NCBI GenBank assembly: GCA_934272745.1
Contig: CAKQSI010000027.1
Location: 1-26,799, forward strand
Direction: 5' to 3'
Source of the DNA: an uncultured Clostridia bacterium
GTDB lineage: Bacteria > Bacillota > Clostridia > Christensenellales > Borkfalkiaceae
DNA length: 26,799 nt
The translations under genes and the position numbers were made by a program. Positions 14,230 through 23,400 of this stretch are shown piece by piece. Position 1 is the first letter of the stretch. Every line of letters starts with the position of its first letter. The notes under the pieces were generated by a model. The model had not been told where the DNA came from and did not search any database. It saw only the letters and a program-made list of their open reading frames with translations.

Positions 14230-14258
14230 TTGCGGGCGGTATCGAATTGTTTTATACT
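14230..14258 (+). promoter_or_regulatory. Possible promoter of the XRE gene
   Basis: TTGCGG (14230-14235), a 17-base spacer and TATACT (14253-14258). The 210 bases from here to the gene are otherwise featureless except for a small dyad AACAACTGTT (14397-14406) and AT-rich steps that could be an operator. A nearer, weaker alternative is TACAAT at 14432. Confidence 0.45.
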
Positions 14259-14469
14259 ACCCGTCGCCGGAATTTGCGCCGCGGGAAGAACGGAGGCTTG
14301 CTTCTCTTAGAAATTTTTGGGCGGAAAACGTTCGTTTTTTCGCGTACGGGGCGGCAATTTTCGTTCATTATATAACAAAGATTCTATAGTATAGCGAACA
14401 ACTGTTATTTATATTCGCAGAACCGGTAGGTTACAATAATACCATAATGCAACGACAGGCGGTGTTATT

Positions 14470-14790
14470 ATGTTGGATTTATCATCGGAAGAAGCGGTGT
14501 ATCAGCGCATCGACCAACTGCGGGAGGAACGCGGCTGGACGATTTACGAACTTGCAAAACGTGCGGGAACGCAATCGAATACCATTTACCATTGGCGGGA
14601 CAGGAAGTCCGCGCCTTCGCTTGCCATGCTGCAGGCGATCTGCGACGCGTTTGGGATAACGCCCGTAGAATTTTTGCAGGGAAAGGGTACACAGCGTTCG
14701 CAGGAAGGGACGTTTGCCGAACTGCTCGGGCGGCTGAACGAGGAACAGCGCGCCGCGCTGAAAGCCCTGCTGCAGACCTTTTTCGATTGA
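14470..14790 (+). CDS. XRE-family helix-turn-helix regulator
   Basis: 106 residues. A Cro/cI-type HTH spans about 12-66 (IDQLREERGWTIYELAKRAGTQSNTIYHWRDRKSAPSLAML), then a short C-terminal tail with LNEEQRAALKALLQTFF that may help dimerise. It is a small cytoplasmic DNA-binding protein of unknown target, possibly controlling itself. The start is preceded by AGGCGGTG seven bases upstream. A compact palindromic element follows 26 bases after its stop. Confidence 0.9.
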   Translation: MLDLSSEEAVYQRIDQLREERGWTIYELAKRAGTQSNTIYHWRDRKSAPSLAMLQAICDAFGITPVEFLQGKGTQRSQEGTFAELLGRLNEEQRAALKALLQTFFD

Positions 14791-15084
14791 TTTTCCGGTG
14801 AGGAACGGAACCCTGCCAAAGCGTAAGGGGTAACTCCTGCCGCCTTTCGCACGGGCGGTACGCTTTGCCAAGAATCCCTAAGCAACGAAATTCCCAAAAT
14901 AATTCCGCGGGCGGCGGAAAAGAGGTGAGATGATACGTTCGGACGGGTTGCCCTTTGTGCCGCGTCCGAACCGAGCGTTCAAAAAAGATAAACGAAACGC
15001 CGAAAGCGGCAATCACGCCGCAAATCCCTTTCGGCAAACAAAAAACGTCCGGATCCCGGGACAGTACACACAAAAGAGGAATAC
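14791..15084 (+). other. Gap between the XRE and sigma-factor genes
   Basis: 294 bases. It begins with the three-way-junction element at 14817-14867. The rest holds short GC palindromes and the ribosome binding site AGAGG of the sigma gene. No clear sigma-A promoter was found. Confidence 0.5.
14817..14867. other. Compact three-way-junction palindrome (candidate structured RNA or DNA site)
   Basis: Outer stem CAAAGCGTA (14817-14825) pairs perfectly with TACGCTTTG (14859-14867). Inside are two hairpins: AGGGG (14826-14830) with CTCCT (14834-14838), and CCGCC (14840-14844) with GGCGG (14854-14858). Only one base (14839) is unpaired at the junction. There is no T-run, so it is not a simple terminator. 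It could fold in RNA, in the 3' UTR of the XRE mRNA, or be a cruciform or protein site. Confidence 0.5.
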
Positions 15085-15597
15085 ATGAACGCCACACATT
15101 TCAACTCTCTGTTGCAGAAGTTGCGTTCGGGCGACGTTTCCGCGCTTGAAGCGATTTATGCAGAATACCACGAAAAAATTTACGCAACCGGTCTTGCGAT
15201 CCTGAAAAATCACGAGGACGCGCAGGACCTGAAAACCAACGTTCTTCTGCGGCTGTATCACCGCAAGGAGACGGAAGAAATCAAAAATCCGCTCGCATTT
15301 ATGTACGCGATCACCAGAAACGAATGTTACAATATGCTGAAAAAGAAAAACCGGTGCGTCTGTATGGACGTGCAGGAACTGGAAATTGCGGACAATCTGC
15401 AGAATCCCCACTTAAGTCTGGCGTTGAAAGAGATGCTTTCCGTGCTGAACGAAAAAGAACGGGAAGTCGTAGTGCTTCACGTTTTATGGGGACTGAAACT
15501 GCAGGAAATTGCCACGGGTTGGAACGTGCCGTATATTCGCATCAAGCGGATTTACAAAAGCGCGAAAGAAAAAATCAAGCAATATTCGCGAGAGTAG
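15085..15597 (+). CDS. ECF-type RNA polymerase sigma factor
   Basis: 170 residues with region 2 (about 20-90: AIYAEYHEKIYATGLAILKNHEDAQDL...YAITRNECYNMLKKK) and region 4 (about 108-165: LSVLNEKEREVVVLHVLWGLKLQEIATGWNVPYIRIKRIYKSAKEKIK). The length and lack of other regions are typical of ECF factors that switch on a small regulon when released by a membrane anti-sigma factor. The next gene starts 11 bases after its stop and encodes a single-pass membrane protein. AGAGG lies five bases before the ATG. Confidence 0.9.
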   Translation: MNATHFNSLLQKLRSGDVSALEAIYAEYHEKIYATGLAILKNHEDAQDLKTNVLLRLYHRKETEEIKNPLAFMYAITRNECYNMLKKKNRCVCMDVQELEIADNLQNPHLSLALKEMLSVLNEKEREVVVLHVLWGLKLQEIATGWNVPYIRIKRIYKSAKEKIKQYSRE

Positions 15598-15608
15598 AGG
15601 CAATCGTT

Positions 15609-16328
15609 ATGAGAAATTTTAACAAGAAACTGAAAAAGGAAATGCAGCGGGCTTCCGGCGATTTTGCGGTTTGGAAAGCCGCAAATGCGGACAAGTTGCA
15701 GATGTTTACGGACTCCGCCGCGGCGGAAGAAAACGCGGTCTTTGCGGGAAGCGCACCTTCGCGGCAATCGGGCGGCACGATGAAAAAAACGTTGCGGCGC
15801 CGGCTGGTTGCGGTCGTCTGCGCCGCCGTGCTGGTAGTAACGGCAACCGTCGTGACCATCGCGCTCGCGCCTTCGTCCCGCCCGTCGCCGTGGTATACCT
15901 ACAGCGATAAAGAGGTGGTAACCGGAGAATTGACCGAAACGGAGGCCGCTGCTTTTACCAAACTTTATCCCGCAATGTCACTGTTTGTGCCGGATTTTAC
16001 GACCGTGCAAGCCGTGCGCCTGATAGAGAATAATTCTCTTGTCAGCGCGGAAATTTCCGGTATGCTGGCGGTAGAAGAGGACTACTACGAAATAACGATC
16101 GTTGCCATTTACGACAAGCACTATAATTATATCGATCGCGGCAGGTTTTACAATCTGATCGATACGTTAACGGTGCGCGGTGCGCAGATAGCGTACAAGT
16201 ATGACGGCGTTACCCCGGAAGGATGGTACCAGTATTTTCTGACCGCGACTAAAGACGGTTTTACGACTTACTGGACGATTGCCGGCGCTGAAGAGGGGAT
16301 CGACAAATTTTTGCAAGCAGGATTTTAA
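15609..16328 (+). CDS. Single-pass membrane protein, probable anti-sigma factor
   Basis: 239 residues. A charged cytoplasmic N-terminus of about 58 residues is followed by KKTLRRR and one membrane helix (about 66-87), then an exported domain of about 150 residues with no recognised family. Topology and coupling to the ECF gene (AGAGG overlapping its stop) indicate an anti-sigma factor that senses an outside signal. A classic zinc anti-sigma HxxxCxxC motif is absent, so the class is unclear. A strong terminator follows. Confidence 0.7.
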   Translation: MRNFNKKLKKEMQRASGDFAVWKAANADKLQMFTDSAAAEENAVFAGSAPSRQSGGTMKKTLRRRLVAVVCAAVLVVTATVVTIALAPSSRPSPWYTYSDKEVVTGELTETEAAAFTKLYPAMSLFVPDFTTVQAVRLIENNSLVSAEISGMLAVEEDYYEITIVAIYDKHYNYIDRGRFYNLIDTLTVRGAQIAYKYDGVTPEGWYQYFLTATKDGFTTYWTIAGAEEGIDKFLQAGF

Positions 16329-16340
16329 GTAAAGAAAGAG

Positions 16341-16371
16341 AAAAAAGACGGGCAACTGCCCGTCTTTTTTT
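16341..16371 (+). terminator. Terminator of the sigma/anti-sigma pair
   Basis: GACGGGCA (16347-16354) with TGCCCGTC (16357-16364), flanked by six A on the left and seven T on the right. Confidence 0.92.
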
Positions 16372-16425
16372 ATGCGGTTTTTGCGGCTGGAAAAGGGACG
16401 GCGCCATGCGGAAAGAAAAAATTTT

Positions 16426-16450
16426 TGTAAACGCTGAGCCTTTTTGCGTC
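16426..16450 (+). promoter_or_regulatory. Candidate ECF promoter of the toxin cluster
   Basis: TGTAAAC (16426-16432) followed after 14 bases by CGTC (16447-16450), resembling the AAC...CGTC pattern of many ECF promoters. It lies 76 bases before the gene at 16526. A small GGGAAAG/CTTTCCC hairpin (near 16480-16501) sits between. No sigma-A promoter is evident here. Confidence 0.25.
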
Positions 16451-16525
16451 TCCGGGCAGTCCTGTCAGTAGAGGGGAAAGGCAAACGGACGCTTTCCCGG
16501 ATCAAATTTCACGAGGGGGATAAAA

Positions 16526-17362
16526 ATGAAAAAACATTTACTGATCGCCGTTCTGGCGGTGATCGCCGCGGTAAGCGCGCCCGTCGCGCCCGCCGCAAAG
16601 GGCAAGGCGGAAACGCTGTACTGCGACGACGGATTTAACGGTTCGACCTTTTTGTATAACGATGAGGTGACCGTTGATTACGCTTATAAAACCAACGAAG
16701 AATACGTGATCACCGGGGCGGTGCCGAGATATTCAGATCAGACGGAGTTGAAAAACACCTGCGCTCCGTTGAGCGGGACGATCGCCATGGGGTATTTTGA
16801 CCTGACGTACGACGAAGTCATCCCTTCGTTTACGGCAGGAGTCGTTAAGAACGGTAAAATATTTTATAAGGCACAAACCGAAAGCGTAAATCAAGTGTTC
16901 AACTATTTATACACCGCTATGGGGACGAACACGAACGGAAACGGTACTACGGCAGAGGGATATCGCAAAGGAATGCAACAGTACCTGAATTCCGTCGGGC
17001 GGAAGATCGCGTTTACTTCCTGCTTCAATAGCGGCAGCGTCAATTCGGCGCAGGTTAAACAGGCGATTTCGGACAAAAAAATCGGCGTGATGTTCACGAG
17101 TAAATATAACTTTGTGGCTATCAAAACCGATTACGGCGTTTCTTCTACCAGAGATCAGTTCCAGATGAACTATTACGGCGGGACGCACGTGCTGACGACG
17201 TACGGCTATCGCCAGATCAGATATTTCGACAAAAACGACAATCTTTTGCTGCAGTATACCTTTCTTGCGGCGTCGACGGGATATGCCGACAGCCCGCTTG
17301 CCTATATTCTGCTGGACAGTCACACCAACGTGGTAGAAGGTTATATCATGACGGTTTCTTAA
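16526..17362 (+). CDS. Secreted C39-like cysteine peptidase homologue
   Basis: 278 residues with a signal peptide (MKKHLLIAVLAVIAAVSAP, likely cleaved near residue 24-29). The pattern NTCAPLSGTIAMGYFD (C79) and GGTHVLTTYGY (H221), then a possible acidic residue (D264), fit the Cys-His-Asp arrangement of C39-like/papain-fold peptidases of bacteria. It is probably exported and may process or anchor surface proteins. Catalysis is inferred, as CAP replaces the more common CGP. The start has GAGGGGG seven bases upstream. The RHS gene begins 43 bases later with no terminator between, so the two are likely co-transcribed. Confidence 0.65.
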   Translation: MKKHLLIAVLAVIAAVSAPVAPAAKGKAETLYCDDGFNGSTFLYNDEVTVDYAYKTNEEYVITGAVPRYSDQTELKNTCAPLSGTIAMGYFDLTYDEVIPSFTAGVVKNGKIFYKAQTESVNQVFNYLYTAMGTNTNGNGTTAEGYRKGMQQYLNSVGRKIAFTSCFNSGSVNSAQVKQAISDKKIGVMFTSKYNFVAIKTDYGVSSTRDQFQMNYYGGTHVLTTYGYRQIRYFDKNDNLLLQYTFLAASTGYADSPLAYILLDSHTNVVEGYIMTVS

Positions 17363-17405
17363 GTTGTGATTTATTTAATTAAAATTTTTACGGAGGGGAA
17401 AGCGA

Positions 17406-20400
17406 ATGGGTATTATCAAATTCAAAAACGAGGCGGAAGAAACGCCGGTTAAGGCAGAAACCTTAGCCGAAGCCGCCGGGGAGCCGCTTGAGGAAGGCGT
17501 GCAGAATCCTCCGCCGGAAGAGACGGCAGAAGAACCGGCGGCAGCGGAAGTCGTGCCTCCGGCGCGTTTCGGAGACGAATCGGTCGTTTCCGAAGACCGG
17601 GACGCGCGCACGGAAAATTCCAGATTCTATTTCTGTAACGACGGCACCGGGAAGCAAATTTTCACCAGTGCGCCGCTGCATTATTTCAACGAAGAAGAAG
17701 GAAAACTGCGTTCGATCGACAACACCCTGACGGAAAAAGAAGACGGCTACGAAACGCAATACGGTACCTATAAAGCAGAACTCTCCAAGAAAATCGGCAC
17801 AGGCCGCACGATGCGGTTTATGAAAGGCGATATCGGCGTCGAATGGAACTATTTGCCTCAAAACCCGCAGACGGTTGCCGAAAACGGGAACCAGGCAGGG
17901 GTCGCTCAGGTGCAGAATTACACCGACAGCGTAGTTTCGGGCAGCGGCGTGGTGTATGAAAACGCGGATCCCGGCGTGGATTTGTCCTATCAGATTTACG
18001 GCGGCAACGTAAAGGAAAATATTATCGTCAAAGAACCGGGCAAGGACTACCGTTACCGGTTTTCCATGCAGCCCAAAGGCGTAAATTTGCGCCTTTCGGA
18101 AGACAGAAGCAGTATCGAATTATACAGCACGCAGCAACTTGCGGACGGAACCGTGCAGGACAAAACCGAATTTATCATCCCCGGACCGTTTATGACCGAC
18201 GCGGCGGGGAACCGCAGCGACGAGGTGTATTACGAACTGGATCCCGCTGAAAACGGTTCCTACGTTTTCAGCGTGGTTGCCGACCCTGTCTGGATGAACG
18301 ACGCGCTGCGCGTCTATCCCGTTACCATCGACCCGCAACTGATAACGGCAGACACGGCTCTGATCACGTACCAGAACTATACCATTCAAAACGCGAGTTA
18401 CGTCGATTTCAACAATCACGCGAACTGGACGCAGATGGCGTCGGATTCCATTTGCGCGTCCTATCAGTCCGATAAGTTGATGAAATGCCGCATTACCGTC
18501 AACCGTTCCAAATTCAACCTGTCCCAGAATCGCATTTGCAAGGCAACGCTGCGGCTGTACGTTAAAAAGGCTGTCGGAGATGGCGCTATAAATATCTGCG
18601 GTACCAGATATCTCGACACTTTGCGATCCGAGGACGTGGAGAACGTTGATATCACGAATAATTTTATCAATCAGACCGACTCGTTCCAGATCGAAATTGC
18701 TCCCATTTATAAGGACACGAGGGCGACGGACGTCGCTTTCTATGCGACGGGCGTTCACGCGCCGGTGGTGGAAGTCGAATACCTGCTGAACGAAAACGAG
18801 CGCCCGACCAGAAAGACTTTTTCGCTTGCGGGCGTGGCGACGGGGGAATTCAACGTATCTTCCGGCGAACTGGTGACTTCGTTTGAAGACGTCGCCGGGG
18901 ACGCTTTTGCGCTGCCGTACAGTATCCGGCACGTTTATAAAAGAAAAGGCGAGGACGAAAAGTCTTTTTACGGCAAAAATTTCCACCTGAATCTGTGCGA
19001 GCGGCTGGTAAAGAACACGGACGCCGCGCTCAGCGCGAACTATCTGTATACGGACGCTTCCGGCGAGAAACACGGCTTCCGCGATCTGTATTACTATTAC
19101 AAAGTAAACGGCGAAAAGACGACGATTGCCGACAAAAGCAAGATCGAGATTTTGCCGGACGGAACGCTGCGCTATACTGACAACAGCGGCAAGTACGAGG
19201 TTAAAAAAGATCAGCGCACCAGCGCCGGGCTGAAGTTGGTTACGGAATACGAAGGGTTTAAAAATTCTGCGATTCTCGAACAGCGCAGCGACGAATGCAA
19301 GCAGTTACAGGAACAGACGGAAAGTCTGGAAAACAGCCTGAAAGAGTTTGTAAAGTTCGATAAAAACAGTAAAATCGTCAGCGAAAAACTGGAGAATCGT
19401 TTTGTTTCCGGGGAATTGACGAAAGCGGCTTTGGAAACCTTCCTGACCACAAGCGGCATCGTTTTAAGCAAAAGCGAAGTGCCGAATTACCATTCTTTAT
19501 TGCTACAACAAAAAAGTCTGGAAAATGCGCAGGTTTCCGCGGCGGAACAGAAAAATTCCTTAAAATTGCAGTTGGAAGCGTTGCATCTTCAGGATCGGAT
19601 GCTGTGGTATCAGTCAAGGAGTCTGGATCGGCAATACGCTACAGATACAAATCAGTTAATATCTATTACAGTTCAAAAAGAAAAACTTGATAAAACCGAT
19701 CAGCAACAAAATGTTTTGGACGGTCAAACAAACTATATCAAGGAATATCAAATAGACGCCGTAGACCAAAAAAATATTTTAAATGCCAAGCAAAACCCAA
19801 ACAAGGACGGAGTGGAAAGCGGCATCAATTCGGCGGAATATCAGCACGATAATCTGATGGCGCAAAAGGCAAGTCTGAATACGCAACTGAGCAATTTTGC
19901 CCAAACGGAAAAAGAAACCGACGAACAGTTGAAACTGGTCAAAGACCAGATCAAAGAGATCGAATCCACCCAACAAAAATACAAAGACCAGATCCGCAAG
20001 TTGTACAAGGAATACTACAACACCGTGCTACAACTGAAAAGTCTGGATCGGCAACTTCCGCGCAGTTATCTTTCGGACGGAGATATCGTCAAAGGGTTCA
20101 ACAAAGACGGCTATCTCGTCGCGATTTCCGACGCGTATAACAACCTGCTTACCGTGGAATACGACGACGAGCACCGCGTCGTAAAGGTTTCGGAAGACGA
20201 GCAGAATTTCAACCTGTTCCGCTATAATCTGGACGGAAACCTCGCTTCGGTCACGGACACGATGGGGAGAACGGTCAGATACACCTACGACAAAGGGAAA
20301 ATGTTCCTGACCAAGGTGACCTATTGGGACGGCAGAACGCTGGAAATCGAGTACGCGCGGACGACCTCCGTTTCCGATATCGCGAGCATAAAATCGTCCG

Positions 20401-23400
20401 ACAAACTTAAGACGGTGCTGACGTACAACGGCGGACTTTCGACGATCACGCAGTATTCTTTGGCTGCGAACGGCATATATAAGAACAACCAGACCACGAC
20501 GGAAGCGCCGACCCAACTTTCCAAGACTACCGTTACTTACGACAACACGACTTCCAATTTCAACGGACTGGTGAAAATCGCGACGGACGACAGCGCGGAA
20601 TATTACACTTTCCTGCAAAAAGGCGTCAATTCGATGTACGTGCTGGAAGAAGGCGGCGTCGTTTCCAAAGCGGAAAAATACACTTACACGCCGTACGTTT
20701 CGGAATCCGTGACTTACGCCGACGAAAGTACGCTGAACGTTTCCGCGTATGCGGCGTTCACCTTTACGAACGGGGAACGCAGATATACCAAACTGAACGA
20801 ATTCAACCAGCCGTCTACGGTGCAGGTTTCCAACAGAAAACTTTCCGCAACCGCAACGTTCAGTTCGGACGCGGCGTATACGTACGACGACGACCAGAAG
20901 TTGGAACGTGTCGAAACTTCGACGTATACCACGATCGGCGCCGCGACGAAAACCAGAATCTGGGTGACCCGGAACGCGTACAACGCGCAAGGTTCCGTCG
21001 TCCGGACGGAAACCTTCGTCAAGGGCGAGGAAGAAACGCGCGGGATCGACGTGGAAGAAACCGAGTACAACGACAAAGGCAAGGCGGTTCGGACGGCGAA
21101 ATACAATTCGCTGGACAGCGCGACGAAATTCGTGCAGGAAAGCGTGTACGACGACAAGGGCATGCTGGTCGCGGAAAAGGACGCCACGGGCGAACAGGAA
21201 ACGCGGTACGAGTACGAACCCGGCTCTGCAACGGTCAGGACGGAGAAATATCCGGGCGGCGGCAGGATTTCCTACGGCAGGGCTTCCGACGGCTCTGTGA
21301 CGGCAATCACGGCTTCTACGGAGGAAGGAGAGGGCAACGGCACCCAAACGCTCCGCACCTGCGGGCTTGTGACCGAGGTTCGCTCCGGGAAAACGGTCGT
21401 AAACTACGAATACGACCAGAAACGCCGGCTGAAAAAGGTCAAACTGGGCGGCGCCGACTATCTGACCTACAATTACGAAGAAAATCTGACGGTCGGCGGC
21501 GTTAAATGCGACCGCGTTTCGGTGACCAACGCCAAAGGCGAAAAGTTCTATACCACGACCGACAAACGCGGCAACGTCGTCCGCTTCGGCAACGACTCTT
21601 CTTTGGAGTACGGTCTGCAGATGACCTACGAAAAGAATCGCCTGACCGAGATCGTGGACGTGCCGGGCAAACTGCGCGAAAGCCGCACCTACGACGCGCT
21701 CGGCAACCTGACCGCGCGCACGGGCAAGACCTATTCCGGGGTGATCGACTCGCGGGAAGCCTTTACCTACAACGACCACGGCGAACTCGCCACCAGGCAG
21801 ATTTCGGAAGCGGTGAGCCACAACTACGCCTACAACTACGCGGATACCGCCGGTCGGGAACTGCAGAAGATTACCTTCAATCGTAGCGGCGAAAACTTTG
21901 ATTTCCTGCCGAAATACGACGTCAACGGTCGTGTGACCGACCGTCTGGTGGCAGGTTCGAGTGGCACGCTTTCCGGCACCTACGTGTACTACCGCAAGTG
22001 CGGCGACCACGCGACGAACCAGATCTCTTCGCTTCGCTACGGCGACCGCAAAAGCGGAACCTACACCGTCGAACACGGCTTGAAATACGCCTACGACCCT
22101 GCGGGAAATATTGCCCGGGTGTACGAAGACGGGCTGCTTTCCGTCCGCTATACTTACGACCGTCTGAACCGACTGGTGCGGGAAGACAACCGAAAAATGG
22201 GCAAAACCACGGTGTTCGCTTACGATACCGCGGGCAATATCTTAAGCCGCAGCGAGGCGAATTATACCGTCCGTCCTACCGAGGAGATCGCGTTTACTTC
22301 GGTCAAACGCTACGCTTACGAGGACGCGGGCGACAGATTGCTTTCCTTCGACGGCGAAAAAATGGTGTACGACGCCGTCGGCAACCCCACCACCTACCGC
22401 GGCAAGTCGCTGACCTTCGGCAAGGGGCGGCAACTGAACAGTTACGATTGTATCCGGTTCACCTACGACCTGCGCGGCAGGCGGCAGTGCAAAGGGGATA
22501 CCGCGTATTACTACGACGGCGACGGAAAGTTACTCCGGGAGGGTAACTATCTGGAGTTTATTTACGACGATACGGGTATTGCGGGCATTCATTATTGCTA
22601 CCGGACGTACTTCTTCCGCAAAAATGCGCAGGGAGACGTTATCGCACTGGTTGACAACTCTGGGCAAACCGTGGTACAATATGTATACGACGCGTGGGGC
22701 AACCACCTCGTGTTAAAGCCGGACGGCAGCGAAAATACCCGGTCGGACTTTATCGGAAACATCAACCCGATTCGCTACCGGGGGTATTATTACGACAAAG
22801 AAACGGGCTTGTATTACCTGAAATCCCGGTATTACGACCCGGAAACCGGCAGATTTATCAATATCGACGACACGGATTATCTTGACCCGGATACCATCGG
22901 CGGTATTAACCTCTACGCCTATTGCAACAACAACCCGGTGATGAACGTCGATCCCGACGGGACGAAGTGGAGTGATTTTTGGAATAACGTAAAAAAATGG
23001 GGAAAAGTTATTGGAGTGACGGCTCTTGCCGTGACGGCAATCGCTGTCGGAGTTTTTGTTCCTGTTGGGGCAATACTGGGCGCGGCTTTTATAGGTGCTG
23101 GAATAGGTGCTATAGGGGCTGAAATTGGAAGTATTGTTGCTCAAGGCGGCTTTGCAAGTGCTGACCCCAACAAGGTTTTTAAATCTGGATTGATAGGAGG
23201 AGCGATTGGTTTTATTTCTGGTCTAGCTTCTGGTACGTTTAGTGTTGTGGGGCAGATTTGGGGACAACAAATGGGACTTTCGTTGAGTGCAATGAACCTC
23301 ATATCCAATGGGGCGGCGATTAGTCAGGTCTATTCTGCTCCTTTCTTGTATAGTCTTGGCGGAACAATAGGAGGGGTAATTGGCGGAATTTTGGGTGGCA

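Noticed and set aside
20028..22076. 682-codon open frame on the minus strand
   Set aside because: It is the antisense shadow of the RHS YD-repeat region, made possible by biased codon use. No ribosome binding site and an arginine/valine-rich product.
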